NCBI GenBank assembly: GCA_024500155.1
Contig: CM044869.1
Coordinates: 50,361,898 to 50,425,897, forward strand
Source: Chenopodium formosanum
Taxonomy: Eukaryota; Streptophyta; Magnoliopsida; Caryophyllales; Amaranthaceae
Length of the DNA: 64,000 bases
Reading direction: 5' to 3'
Notes under the pieces: generated by a model
What the model was told of the DNA's origin: nothing
Database searches by the model: none
The model's input: the letters and a program-made list of their open reading frames with translations, nothing else
Made by a program: the position numbers and the translations under genes
Part shown: positions 1-14,200 of the stretch, piece after piece
Position numbering within the stretch: position 1 is the first letter of the stretch
How the letters are laid out: each line of letters starts with the position of its first letter

Positions 1-1300
1 AGCTCCTGAGCCTGAACACACCGATAATACCATTCCTTAGCCAGACTCTCAATTGTACCAGGCGACCAGACTGCTTGCCTAAACCTCAGCTGGTTCCTAG
101 AAAGCCAAGTAGCCCAGAGAATAGCAAATAAAGCCATAACCTTGTTTTCAGAACCAGCTGAAGAGTAACGAGAAATAGAATCAGCCAACCAAACCCCAAA
201 AGGTGAACACTGTGATAACACCCAGGAACCCCCAACACCTTCGACTCCCACAACGGACAAACAGATTGACAATCCCTGAAAGTGTGTGCTGCCACCTCCA
301 ACTCAGCGTGGCAAAAAGCACAAACCAGATCAACTGGACAGCCTCGAGAAGATAGGAGGGACAGCGGAAGAACGTCCTGCAGAAACTTCCAACCAAAACA
401 TTTCCAACGGGGCAGTTGAGGTAACCTTCAACATTTCCGCCACCAAGAAGGAGACAGCTGACAACCTGAACCCAGTGAAATGCCAGATTGGCATTGAAGG
501 GCATAAGCTGATTTTGTAGAAAAAACACTGTCCTTAGTGAACTTCCAATAAACAAAATTGTCCATCGGCCGCTTCGGACGATCCAACGACAGAATCATCA
601 TCGTAGAATGAGAATCAAAAAGGTTGTGAACAACTGAAGTATCCCACGCGTAAGAACGCGGATCAAATAAAGAAGAAACAAGAGACGGCCTAGCCGCCTC
701 CGATGGCTGATCCTTAAATTGGACCGGCCCACCTGAAACCCAAGAATCTTCCAGAATCCGAACTTTAGAACCCGAACCGACCTTCCAAACTAAACCTCTA
801 GATAACCGAAAAACAAGAGAACAGACCCCTATAACCCCAAGACGGACGAGACACCAAAGCAGCCTCCCTATTCCTAAAAGAAGGATACTTTGCGAACAAA
901 AGACGAGAAACCAGCAACTGAGGGGACTGAATAAGGTGCCAGCTTTGCTTAGCTAGCAAAGTAGAGTTGAAAGGAGCAACACTACGAATTCCAAAACCTC
1001 TCAATCCCTTTGGGAGATGCAGCAAAGCAGGAGATTTGATAGCCATTCCTCGACTTGAATGAGAAGATTTCCACCAAAACCTAGCTAACAAGTTATCCAT
1101 CTTGGATCAAATAGTCTCAGGAACTTTAAAACCCGATAAAATGTGATTAAACGAAGCTACTAACACAAAATTAATTACAACCAATTTTGCAGCGGAAGAG
1201 AGATGCAAAGACGCAAAACCCTCAAGTCGTTTAACCACTTTATCTAAAAGAAAATTAAATTCTGAGCATTTACTTCGCCCCAGACATGCTAGATGGAATA
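1..1300 (-). mobile_element. L1-type LINE remnant: end of reverse transcriptase plus zf-RVT region
   Basis: Reading the minus strand from about 1100 to 800 gives the C-terminal thumb region typical of plant non-LTR reverse transcriptases (FWWKSS, then LPKGLRGFG, FNSTLLAKQSW). From about 555 to 86, over more than one frame, comes a zf-RVT-like region (KSAYALQC, HTFRDCQSVCPLW). The order (RT, then zf-RVT, running toward position 1) means the RNase H part and 3' end lie outside the window. Frames are broken, so this is a dead copy. Positions about 1300-1612 are AT-rich with no gene seen. Confidence 0.75.
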
Positions 1301-1612
1301 TTTATTGTGAAAGTATCAAATAGAGAATTAATTTATGACAAAAGCTAAGGCCCTGGAGCGTTGGATAAGATAACTAAAAGTAGTATTATTAATTAAAATA
1401 AACATTAATTATACTAATCGACTCGTGATTTTGGCATACATTTTCAAATTAATGCCACTTTAGAAAATATTTAAATGCTTATCTAACGCCTCAGAAGCGT
1501 TTCATTAGCAAGATTCTTTATTTACTATTAAAGTTGAACCAATAATGAGAATAAAAAATTAATCAATTTCCATTAATTAAATTTAAGTACGAGTATAAGA
1601 CCTATAAGTACA

Positions 1613-1835
1613 ACTGGATAAGAATTTCATTTTTTTTTAGGATGCCAACCCGATTCATCGAAGCTTAGCCCACACTACATCCAAATTCGACCCGGGTCGC
1701 ACACCTAGCTTATGGTGGGTAAGACTCCCAACAAGAGTTTTTGCATATAGTGAGGCTCGAACCCGAGACCTCCTTTAAACGACATCAAGTTGTTTAGCAC
1801 TTGACTCAACTCTTGTTGGTACTGGACAAGAATTC
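1613..1835 (-). mobile_element. tRNA-derived SINE with target-site duplication
   Basis: On the minus strand the element runs from 1820 to 1629. A GGTTCGAGCC stretch at about 1755 matches a pol III B box in 10 of 11 positions. The 3' end is a short A-run (T-run at 1630-1638 on the plus strand). It is flanked by ACTGGATAAGAATTT (1613-1627) and ACTGGACAAGAATTC (1821-1835), a 15-bp target-site duplication with two differences. It lies about 170 bp upstream of the AAE start codon, so it may be in that promoter. The A box is less clear. Confidence 0.6.
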
Positions 1836-2002
1836 AATTATCAAAATTTTCTCTCTCCTCTAAAAAAAACATCATACTCATCATCACTATCCATAAATTA
1901 AATGCGTATTTAACTTGATGATCTTCACCTTCCACTGTAAACACCCCGCCAAAAGCACTTGTGAATTCTTATTGATCAATCACCAAATCAAATCAAGAGA
2001 AA

Positions 2003-5000
2003 ATGTCATACAAAACCCTTGATCTTATCACAATTTCTGATATTGAATTTCATGGCATACCCTCTAAAATCGCTCAACAAATTCACCAAAAACTTACTCA
2101 GATTATCTCTGATTTTGGAGCTTCAACCCCACAAACATGGCAGAATATCAGTAATCAAATCCTGAATCCTCAACTTCCCTTTTCATTTCATCAGATGTTG
2201 TATTATGGGTGCTACAAAAATTACGGTTCTGACCCTCCTGCTTGGTTGCCCCACTTGTGAGCTACCTAATCCTTCTTCCTATCTTTCTCTATTTTATTCA
2301 TTTTAATTTTTAATTGGGTTTTACTCATTTTATTTGTTGAATGTTCAAAGTAGTTGTTAGGTTTTAATTTATTTCTATTAGTGCTGTTTTGTGATGTTTG
2401 GTATGATTCGTATGAAGTAATGAACTAATGATTAGACAATACAGACGTAGATGTCAACCACTTTAGTTGGTTAAAGTATTTGATTGTTAGACAGGATGGG
2501 CAAAAGGATCTTTACCCGAATCATCAATCCGAAATAATTTGACTCGTACCTAAATTGGGTGTATAATGGAGGTTTTGTTGATTGATTACAAAGTTCTCTT
2601 TCTTGGGTCTCTTTCACTTTAAAATGTGTAAGAGTAAGATTGGTGCAAGTTTCTGTCTTTGAGGATATTTTTGATTATCAATAGAGGGCTGTGTTTGACT
2701 TTTTGGTCAAACCTAGCTATCTGTGATCAATACAATTGATTATTTAGTATTGATAAGTTTAATTGTCTTTCGAGGTGAATCTCCTAGTACCAATTTGGAA
2801 ATTCCATTTAGGCAATGAGTTGAGTACTATTGATTATTGATATGTACTTTTGTAAGGACGTTTCATGTCAGTGTCCGTGGTAATGCTTTTCCATTTCCAC
2901 ATATTTCTTACATTAGGCTGCACTACCAAGGGAAAGGAGTTGCATTACTGTTGACATTGACACGAGACTTTCCATGCACAATTACATATTTACTCATTAC
3001 CATTAACCCCTGCATAATGGGCGTCAACGATTCAATGTTAGTGACATCCTTGTAATGCTAGTAATCCTACCAAAATGTACAGAGCATATAGCTAGGAAGC
3101 ATTTCTGAAACTTTTACCTGAGACCAGTGGCCACTTTTGAATTTAAATCAATAGAAAGTAAGAGGGTACCTCAATCTTTTAATTATGCCGGGGTTGAGTA
3201 GTGATGATGATGCCTGCCTGATCAGTTACACAATTTTACTCTACTCAGAACAGTTTGGGCATATGACAAGAGTTTGACTGTAAAATGGTAGTGTGTGCTA
3301 ATATAATATCTGGTGTTGAATCTAATAATATAGACTTAGAAGTTAGAACAAACCCTTGCAAAGGGTGATCATTGCTTATATAAGGCAATGAGATTATGCA
3401 AGCTCCTTTTTTCAGCTCAAGCATTTGATTTTATCTGTGATACCCAAATTAATGCTGAAGCCTTGTTGCATTTTTTACAGGGAAAGTGTAAGGCTGACTA
3501 ATATTGGCCAGCTTCTGGAAAGACGAGGAAAAGAATTAATAGGTTTGAAATATAAGGATCCCATGTCTAGCTTTTCTGAGCTCCAGGAATTTTCTGTTTC
3601 TAACCCTGAGGTATGTTATCACAGATTAGCTCTGAATTTCCATGTAATTAGAGCAAACTTCTTTGTAACTATATCACGACTATTTATTTCTCAGGTTTAC
3701 TGGAAATGTATACTGGAAGAGATGGGTATATCATTTGCCAAACCGCCTCTCTGTATTCTGAATGATAGCTCATCTTATCCTGGTGGCCAATGGCTTCCAG
3801 GATGTTATTTAAATCCAGCAGAAATGTGTTTGAGTTTAAATGCTAAGAGGAATTTAGATAGCATTGCTGTTTTGTGGCGTGATGAAGGAGAGGACGATAT
3901 GCCTGTAAAGAAAATGACACTTCAGGAGCTGCGCAGAGAGGTGTGGTATGTTGCCTTGATTTACGCTCTTATGTACTTGCAATTCTCACTAACTTAATAA
4001 AAGTTTGGTACAATTGTGTTTGATAGTTTATGAATGAGGCCTGAGGCTTGGGGTACTATCATGAAAAGAATTTATATTAGTTTTATTTTTTGGGTCAATT
4101 TGTGATCCTATGCGAAAAAAGAGAGATAACTAATGCAAGAAAGAATGTAATACAAAGAAAAATGTATACCAAATTATTAGTTATGTCAATAGATGTTTAT
4201 TTGATGTTGATCTTTTTGAATGAAGTATGTAAAAGGGGTTTGTGTAATATGGATCCCTTGTTAATGTATTGCTGCCATCGGAATGATAAAACACTTCTAT
4301 TCTCATCTGAAACATTAAAAATTCTGCATTTGTTGCTAATCCTGAATTCAATTTATCATCAGGATTTGTTTAATTTGATGTAAACTTGTACTGGAGGGGA
4401 GGGATTGTTGTGAGATCTATCTGCTAACATCACTGCTACTTGCTTCTGTGGATCATTACTGCCATAACAACTTTAAGTAATCGAATTTTAAATTTTGATA
4501 TTTTAGAAGAAATGGTATTCCAGTGTATTCCGCGATGCATATGCTATTTTGAATTGTGATGACCTCAGTGGTGTTGGTACATTCATGACCTCTGAAAGCC
4601 TCTTGCAGTCGTCTGTTGAAGCACATTGCTTTCTGGAGCAAGTAGACATCCATGAACACTTGTATAAGATAATCATCTAACCTAGACAACCACAAACACT
4701 TGCAGTAAACAGTCATCCAACCCATCTTAGTGTAATGGTGTGTTTGAGCTCATAGCTTTGAAATTGGTAATGAGATGATTGTGCACAAAAGTGGACATTC
4801 TATCGTTCTTAGCTGATTGGAATTCTCAAGAATAACTAAATTTCAGAAGATGGCTGTTAATTTTACGATATTTGTAAAAAATAAATGCTCTAGTGTAGAT
4901 AATGTCTTCTTCTATTACTTTTGTTTGTAATATTATCTAATTCTATTCCCATTTTTTCGCCATCTGATTTTTTTTTTTTTTTCTTAACTCCTGAATCTGC

Positions 5001-8000
5001 AGGTTGGTTGCACATGCACTTGATGCATTGGGTCTTCCTCGAGGATCAGCAATAGCTATAGATATGCCAATGAATGTTGATTCTGTTATTATCTATCTCG
5101 CCATTGTTCTTACAGGCAATATTGTTGTCTCCATTGCTGATAGTTTTGCACCAAGTGAAATAGCAACAAGGCTAAGAATAGCAAAAGCAAAAGCCATATT
5201 TACACAGGTATTTCTGCCCCCCCCCCCCCCCTGTTCTGAAGGCCATGAAAATCTCAAACTCTTACCTTGTTACAGCTTGATTCTTCTAGACTGTTGTATA
5301 TATTACGTCATTGAAGCCTTCCTTCAAAGGATATTTGCTTTTAAAAGATTATAATGGATTAGATTTAATCATCCTATTAAATGAGCACCTTAAAACTACC
5401 ACTCTTATGTCCTAACCTGAAAGAAGAACAAGAAAGACAAAGTGAAGAGATTGGCAGTGAATTTCTGTGCACTGGGCACCCACACCATGTAAACATTGCA
5501 GTGAAAGGTAAGAAGAGATAGGGTGATGCCGGTGATCATTTAAGAGGAAAAGGAATTTAAAAATTTTGGAATAAGAAAAAGAAGTAGAACAGAGATATTC
5601 AAATTAAGCATTATCCCCTTCATTGTATATTGAAGTTCTGTTGGTTGGAATTAATGTTAAAAATCTACCACAGTATATTCTCTCTTGATTTTAACTAACG
5701 TATCATAGCTGACTTATTGTTTCACAAATTTATGAAGCTTTAATTGTAATTCTCTTATGACTTACTCTGAAATGATTAATTAGGATTTTGGGAAGTGGAA
5801 ATATTAAATGATTCATTTGTATATTTATTTGTTAAAAATGAGATATTATGACAAAAAATAATAGTCAAGCAATGTGTTAAGACACTGAGCTGCTAGTTTC
5901 AGAACTATCATATTCTTACCCATCTTGATGAAGATCTTTCTGTATACTCCTTGACAGTACTACTTAGATAGATATGATATGACCTGTTAATATTTTTTAA
6001 TTCAATTTCAGAATTCATCTAAAAAAAAATTCTTGGTTATTTTTGGCTTGTAATTTTGATTATGGCTATCACTGAGTTTTCTCCTCAATATTTTTCAGGA
6101 TATCATTGTCCGTGGTGGTAAAAGTATACCCCTCTATAGGTGTGATTTCCAAAAGGTTTTGGAAAATAATTTCTCTTTATACTTTTACTTTGTTTTGTCT
6201 CACATAAATTTATATCTGCAGGAGAGTTATTGATGCTCAATCACCAATGGCAATAGTTATTCCTACAAGAGGATCCCATTTTAGCATTAACTTACGCAGT
6301 GGTGACATGTCTTGGCATGTCTTCCGAGGAGGTGTTAAGAAGTATGTTCCTTGAGCTTTCTCATCTTTATGTGTTCTCCTCCCAACATCTGTTCTTCCTT
6401 TCCTTCTGTTGCAATGGCAAGTGGGAGTATTATTTGCGAGTGTTTTTTTTTCTTTTTGGGAGGGGGGGATGGGGTGGGGGGGGGGGGGGGGGGTTTGAGC
6501 TCATTATCATTCTAAGCCTAAATGAGCTTCATAGAACCGAAACATTGATATGCAGGGCTAAAGAGTATAAAGCTGTAGACCAACCTGTGGAAGCATTCAC
6601 AAACATTCTTTTCTCATCTGGAACGACAGGTACTCAATAGGAAATGACTTCTGTGTTTAATTGGTGAGCAAGCTTGTTTTCTGCAATCTGCACCTATGCA
6701 TCTGTTCAAGTTTGATGTTACAAGATTGTGGATTTCTGGCTATGAATTCAACTATTCAGCCTGAACTCGTGCTTGAAGTTTTTCTACAATAAGAAAGTAT
6801 GACTTTGTTACAGAAAGGACATTTCTATTAGCAAAGTGTCCTCAGGAGTCAGGATTGAAGTTCTTAGCCTCAATGGCTTGTGTGGAATATCATTGAAATT
6901 TATTATTCTTTATTTGGAAGGTGAGGACTTATGCCCTGTTATAAAAGCCAGAAATCTGAACTATAGAAAGCCAATTTTTGTCAAGTCTATCTGAGCCCAA
7001 TTATATTTGAAGTAATGGATGATTGATTGAAATGGTGAACTAGTTGCTCAGAATTTATGAATTGGTTTAAGTGAAAGAACTACAAAGAGAAAACCTTTCT
7101 CATTGAGCTTTATCAACATTGTTGAGCTTACTAGTTTCTCAATTATTGCTTATTGTCAATTTCCTTAATGTCTTGCTCATTATCCTTGGAAAGCATGTTG
7201 AAATGGTTGATGAATAAGAAAGACAAGATTGTGTGTACCAATGGGCCAAATATATATCACCTACAACCGTTGCACAAGTCATGTGGTACAATACCCGTGA
7301 TGTCTCTATATCACCTACAACGGTTGTACAAGTCATGTGGTACAACACCCGTGATGTCTCTTTGTTTACAGTTTTCTAAGATACGGGAAGGAATTCACTG
7401 GGCTCTTTTCTCTTGCAGGAGAACCAAAGGCTATACCTTGGACCCATGCAACTCCTCTCAAGGCAGCTGCAGACGCTTGGTGTCATATGGATATTCGTAA
7501 AGGTGATGTCGTTGCTTGGCCTACTAATCTTGGTTGGATGATGGGTCCTTGGCTAGTTTATGCATCTCTGCTAAATAATGCTTCCATTGCTTTGTACAAT
7601 GGATCTCCTCTCAGTTCTGGATTTTCAAAGTTTGTACAGGTAAACGTTTGGTGTTAATAATCTTGATATATAAGTCTGCATTTTCTGTATGCCTATGATG
7701 TTGGTTCCTCTTTTGCATCAGCTCTTCATTTCAATTGCTATGCTGACTAAATTAAATAGAAAATTGACGTTAATAATTTGTGGATCCAAAACCAATTAGA
7801 TATTTTGGTAGAGCGCACAAAATTAATTTCTGTTCGTTGTTAGTTTCTATCACTACTGCAGCTATCATATTGCTTTGTATTCGTTTATGTTTCATTTGAT
7901 CCATGTTTACTGGTGATACAAATATGTAACTAATGATTAACATGATTTCAGATAATATTACGATTCTCTAAATTAAGATATATACACAATTACTAACTGG

Positions 8001-10747
8001 TATGTGTATTATATATTCCCTCTGTCTTATATTTATCTTCCTAATATCTATTTTAGGGTGTCCTAGAATATTATTCCCATTTCTTCCATCTATTCAATTT
8101 TTATTCCCCAAGTTTCAGTAACATTCACTCTCCATTGCCTTTTTGCTCTATCCACAGTTCCACACTAATTATTTTTTTATTTTTACATTTAATAACTTAT
8201 CTTAATCTCCCTGCCACTTGCAAATGGAAAGATAGAAATGTGCCAAAGGTAGTCACTGAAGGAGTTTCCATGACCCAAGGGTTGTTTTATTTTGTCAAAT
8301 TTCCCTTCTTAAACTTTTTTATTCACATTGAAGTGTGATCTTGCTAGTAGACTTAAGAATATAGTTTCTCCACAGGATGCTAGTGTAACAATGCTTGGAG
8401 TTGTTCCAAGTATCGTCCGAGCTTGGAGAAGTACAAATTGCACTGCTGGATATGATTGGTCAGCCATCCGGTAAGTTACCTACTGTATGATGTTAGTTTC
8501 TGCAAGTATGTTTCTAACATCATTTGAACTTTTTAATTGATGTCTGTGCACTTTCATACCCTTTTGTTCCAAATTTTCATACATTTACTTTTTCTGGCTG
8601 TGGATTTTTATACCACCAAAATAAGTATAATGTACAGTCAGCTTAAGGTCTGATTTTTTATAAGGTTGGGGGGGGGGGGGGGGTGTTTGTGTTGGAAACC
8701 GAGTTGATCATCTTGAGGTTGTAGATTTATTTTTTTATTTTGACTTTTTGGTTCCTTCTAGCTGCTTTGGCTCTACTGGAGAGGCTTCAAGTGTAGATGA
8801 ATATTTGTGGCTTATGGGAAGAGCATGTTACAAGCCTGTGATCGAGTATTGTGGTGGTACAGAGATTGGGGGTGGGTTTATAACTGGATCATTATTGCAG
8901 CCTCAAGTATTAGCTGCTTTTAGCACACCAGCTATGGGCTGCAGCCTCTTTTTACTTGACAAAAATGGAACTCCCATTGTAAGCACAGTTAACTTTGCAT
9001 CTCTACAGCACTTTTTTTTTTTCTCCTCGTTATTTATTCATTTCAAGACCCTGCAATATGTTGTATGTTGATATATATAAAATATAAATACTTATGTTTC
9101 CAATTAAAAAAAATATACACTCCGTCATAAATGAATGCTCATTATTTTCTATGTATGTCCAAGCTAATATTTAGAAATGCCAGCAATAGATGGATTGGGT
9201 TATATATTGTTTTCTGACATAGTATTGGTTGGTTTTGGTCTGTTTACCATACTGATATCTCACATTCTCCCTGGCTTCATTAATCCTGTGATATTATAGT
9301 ATTCACTTGCTGCTTTACCGATTTCATGAAATAGCATGGGAAATTTTTGTCTGAGTGGACTTTATATGAAAAAAATTTCATTTTCAATTTTTATCTGCAG
9401 CCACAAAACACGCCAGGCTTTGGAGAATTGGCTCTTGGTCCTTTACTGTTTGGAGCTTCACATACACTCCTTAACGGTGACCATTACAAAGTCTACTTCA
9501 AAGGAATGCCAGCATGGAAAGGAAAGGTAGAATCATCTCTTTGATAACTTCAAATTTGGCTGGCACCCTTATTACTCCCCCACCAATTTCATTCCCTTAA
9601 ATGTTTGAAACACAAAATCTATTCTTTAGCTCTATGGTTAAATGAAAATCAAAATGGTCTCCACCAAATCAAAATCCAAGAGATAAAAGGAAGATATTCT
9701 TCATATTTCCTTGATTAAGATTTGGACTCTTTATCTTCCATTGCATATTTTGAAATTGCATTTTTTTTTTCTTCACTCAGTTTTTGCGGAGACATGGAGA
9801 TGTATTCGAACGTACTTCTACTGGGTATTATCGAGCTCATGGCCGTGCTGATGATACTATGAACCTAGGTGGTATCAAGGTCTGGATACTTTTACCCTTG
9901 AGATTTCTGAAATTCCCTTTATTTCACAAAATTTTCTTACTGGTAAATTGGATGAATTCTGTGAATGTGCATGCTTAGTTGGAAGATATTGTTGGGAGGT
10001 TTAAGAAAATACTGTCTTAGGTGCCATATTCATTATGCTGGGACTGGGAGTTGGAGCAACATTCTTGATTTTTGCTTTTACATAAATCTGTGGATTGAAC
10101 ATTGATGGATGTTGCAAAAGAAGATGGAGGTAGCTCCTGCTATTTACATGACAGCTTTGGTCAGCAGCATCAAAATCTATGAATCATCATGGCCTTGACC
10201 GGAAGAGAGTTAAATTCATAACATTAAATTTGCCCATGCTTGTGATTATACGCTGTCATGAACACGTGGAAATGAATTATCTAACTTCTAAATTCTTACC
10301 AATGAGAAATTCCTTAGCTCATCTAATGTTACATCAGGTAAGTTCCATCGAGATCGAGCGTATCTGCAATGGGGTCGATAGCAGCATCCTTGAGACAGCC
10401 GCTGTTGGTGTCCCACCTTCTGAAGGAGGACCTGAGCAGCTGGTAATTGCTGTTGTTTTCAAAGATGCTAGTAAATCCACACCCGACTTGAACCAGCTGA
10501 AGATATCTTTCAATTCCGCACTCCAAAAACAGCTGAATCCTTTGTTTAGGGTGAACCTTCTTCCTGGCCTCTTGGCTTTTTCCCTCTTATAGCTACATAA
10601 TTTCGTTTTTCCATGACAATTTTTCGAAATTTGCAGGTCTCTCAGGTTGTTTCTCTACCCTCTCTTCCTAGGACAGCAACCAACAAGGTAATGAGAAGGG
10701 TACTACGGCAGCAATTCACACAGCCTGCCACAGCTTCCAAGTTGTGA
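2003..10747 (+). CDS. AAE17/18: Peroxisomal acyl-activating enzyme, AAE17/AAE18 type (14 exons, 718 aa)
   Basis: An ANL-superfamily (AMP-binding) ligase that should activate a carboxylic acid to its CoA thioester via an acyl-adenylate in the peroxisome. Exons: 2003-2256, 3481-3610, 3695-3945, 5003-5207, 6099-6139, 6222-6341, 6556-6629, 7419-7639, 8376-8470, 8762-8978, 9401-9526, 9781-9879, 10338-10550, 10637-10747. All introns are GT..AG and all phases join, giving 718 residues, the usual AAE17/18 length. Visible motifs: SSGTTGEPK (about 354-362, split by intron 7), [11 protein letters not shown] (about 492-502), [11 protein letters not shown] (about 593-603), the adenylation lysine in TATNKVMRR (K699), and C-terminal SKL, a type 1 peroxisomal signal. 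In Arabidopsis AAE18 acts on 2,4-DB; the natural substrate is unclear. It is followed on the plus strand two genes later by CPP1. As I recall, AAE17 and CDF1/CPP1 are also neighbours in Arabidopsis. AAE17 versus AAE18 cannot be settled here. Confidence 0.96.
7254..7361. repeat. 54-bp tandem duplication in AAE intron 7
   Basis: Two copies, 7254-7307 and 7308-7361, differ at only a few positions. They lie just upstream of the acceptor of exon 8 (exon begins at 7419). Part of copy 2 (7325-7350) is identical, in reverse complement, to a stretch in the CPP1 promoter. Confidence 0.85.
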
Positions 10748-11205
10748 TTTGTGAATTACAATATGGACATTTATAGTTCATACACAAAAATTATATGGAT
10801 TTGTACTGTACAACACTACCAAGTCAGTGTAAAGATTTATTTACCACTCAATGCAGGAATAATCTGTTCACTTTTATCAGAGTTGTACATGAACCGCAAT
10901 TTCCTAAGAGTACAGTTTGGGATCTCCAAATAAATTGTTCTAACTCTTATTGATCAAGAGTGATTAAAAAAAAAAAAAGGAAAATTAACAAGCCTGAACT
11001 TTAAAGTGCTGTTTTACAAAAAGGAAAACTCAAATTAATTTCTCGGATCAGTATGTGTCCAATATCTTAGTTTAAGAACGATATCAACTTAAAATATCGA
11101 AACACAAGAATTGGCAAACCTATATCCTAGTACAACAGAACAAAAGGTACATCAAATTTTGTGTGCTTTCATGAGGGGAAAACCACAATACAAGTATGCA
11201 GATGA
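10748..11205. other. Convergent intergenic region between AAE and IMPL1
   Basis: 458 bp separate the two stop codons, so this region must hold both 3' UTRs and both poly(A) sites. It has an A-run near 10966-10977. No other gene or repeat was recognised. Confidence 0.6.
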
Positions 11206-14200
11206 TCAAAGATCTGTGCTGTAATTCTCAGGCTTAAACCACCAAGAGAAGTCAATGCCTTTCTCCTTTAGAGTCTCTGTTGCTGGGCCGATCCTCTCCA
11301 AAAGCTGCACTTGCACAAAAATCCAACTAATCAATACGTGCACCTCAACTACGGGTATACACTGCCTCAGAAAAATAATAGTCTATTAAATACTTGAGGC
11401 ACACTTCTGTTATGCTTAATAACCAACCTTTGAATGTAGCAAGCCATTGGAAACAATAACAGATCTATCATAAACGCAAAATTTCCCGCCATCCATGCGT
11501 GTAACAGCACCACCAGCTTCCTCAACAATCTGCATAGAAAGATAACTGTAAGATGAAATAGAATTCTCCATTCAAGAAAATCACAACTTCGTTTATAAGC
11601 ATACTTGCTTTCTTCATAAGAATAGACATGCCATGAAAAATCAAGTCAGAAACAAGGCATAAACAAGATGTCTAAGCAATCTAATTTGAGGCAATTCAAA
11701 GTACATGTAACTGGAGGACACGATAACACAATAATAACATTCTATAGCTTTACAAAAACAGCTTGACACCACATTCACCGTGATTTGACTTAAAATATAG
11801 ACATAATTGCACAAATGCATGCACACACATGCAAGGGCTTGAGCAGACAGATCAATCTCCAAATTGTATACTATATAATTTTGGCATTTTCCTTTTAAAC
11901 TGTTTTTCTTTTACCAAAGTCTTTTTATTACTTACCAGTTACCTTGACAATCATCTACCCTATCAACCGATCTCTCCTTATCCACACTCAAGCTAGGGAT
12001 ATTGTTAGAATTTCAAGTATTAATGCAAACTTCATAATAAAAAGACTACAACTACAATGAAGTTTTTTGGAGCTTCAGGAACCTGATCTTACAGAGGAAA
12101 AAGGGAAAATCATCATATGACAAGGCAAATAAAATAAGCCAGAATAACCCAGCTTCACATCCATTTGGTACAGGAAGATAAAAATTACTAACTGGGAAAC
12201 TGCAGCTCCCCAATACATCACGTATGAAATGATTATTGAAGACCCTGCTTAAGAGGGGTCGGGGTGGGGTGGGGTGGGGTGGGGTTAGAGATCCATGTAG
12301 CACACTATGTACATTATTATTCTACTCAAAAAGAACTCAGCCAAAAGTTCTACTAGTTACTGGAAATGTACATGGAAAAACCTTGGAATAAACACTTGAC
12401 AAGCTCGTTATCGGCAATTTAAGAGTGACTAAACATCCTAAAGTTTTGAGATACCTATTTGGACAGGAAGAATTTCAAAATAAGCGTCATATAACGCTCT
12501 ATAAAGCTTGTATTTTACATAATAGTAAACACGTCAGGCCCACATTTATGCTGTCATCTAACATAAGTGAGAAAGCAATTAGATCTGTAATGCTGAGGTA
12601 AATTTAATGGCCAGAAGAATGGAATATTAAAAACCAGTTTGAACATCATACAGAACTAAATTTGAAAATATGAGTCAATATACCTACTAGTAACTACGAA
12701 GTGGGATAAGATAGTCATAGTATCGGCAAAGCACAACAGTGCCTGAACTAGGATTAATTACAAGATCTTTCTTAAGCCGCTTTCACCATTCCTCTGAACA
12801 AGATCATGGAAATCGATCTTGTTTTGAAAAGAGGTCAATTTGAAAACATATGGATATAGTTTTGCTAATTTATTCCTACTTGGTAAGCTTACAGTGCATC
12901 TGCAATCTAAATCTTTTCCATCTTTTGAAACTTTTGGATAACTGAGTTCCTTGTGTATCATGACACCATCAGGCAGTTTAAGTCTTAAGCATCATCAATG
13001 ATTAAAAAAGAAAGGATCTAGAAAAATTCAGGCATCATAGTTCATACCAAGCTAAGGTTTAATATCTTTTTAATCATAATAAAAATAAAAATAAAAAAGG
13101 AATCATAGTCCCACCAATACATTATTGTTAATCTTAGATGCAAGCTTCTAAGCAAATGAAAGAGGATAAAGAAGTAGAGCTATATTACCAAAACACCAGC
13201 AGCCATATCCCATGGCTTTAAACGGTACTCCCAATAAGCATCAGCAATTCCTATAGCTACATGGCACATGTCCACTGCTGCAGCACCAAGCCTCCTCACA
13301 CCCTACCCGTTAAAGAGGAAACCTTAGTCATAGTTCATATCAAAGAGGATAGTCCATCATCACAATAACAAACAAGTCATCATACCCGACTAACATCTGT
13401 AAATTCCTTGAATAAATTAATGTTTGTAGTCCAAGCATCATCATGTTCATAGCCAAATCCAGTCACAAGAAGAGATCGCTCCACCTACACAAATGCAAAC
13501 GTTGCAAGCTCATTTCAGAGTTTTAAAGATGACGAGAGAATCTCAATTATAGTCTCAATTTATAGACATAAAGAGATGAACGCATCTAGACAGATGATAC
13601 AGAGTTGTGAACTATTCTGCATACAGCTTCAATACTTAAGCCTAGGACTACAGCAGGAAAAAGGACATTAACCCTTCAGCCTTTTGCATCTAATCCCTAA
13701 ACAAGTTAATTCAGCTAAATGATTTAAGTATGTACTGTAATGACTTTCCAAATTATACACTCCAGTTGACGAGTATATCTATACTAACAGTAATCCAACT
13801 ATGAATCACCACCTACCAGATTATTTGCACTAACTTGAATTTGTTGCCCATTGCAAAATGCTCCCCCACCTAACAGATAAATTATAGATGTGGTAATTAT
13901 GCAAAAAGAAGAGAGCTGTAGGAAATCCATTCAGTAAGACTTCTGACCAGCAGTAGCTGTAAATGTGCGAGTATTCCAACAAAAAGCTCCACCAACAAAT
14001 TCAACCTGCAAAATAGAAACAAATACTTATTAAATGCCAAAGAAAACATTAGACTATTCTTTCTAAGCAGGTCAATTTCTACCATATAGGTTGATCAATG
14101 ACACTTTCTTTTTTATTTTGAAATTCAAGATAAAAAGCTGATAAAAGAGAAGGAGTCAGAGTTAAGCACCTTAAATCCAATAGAAAATTTACGTATATTG

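Noticed and set aside
4090..4383. 97-codon frame in AAE intron 3
   Set aside because: No domain, AT-driven, and within a well-supported intron.
8014..8340. Possible Stowaway MITE starting TCCCTCTGTCTTATAT
   Set aside because: Only one end resembles Stowaway; no matching inverted end or TA pair was found.
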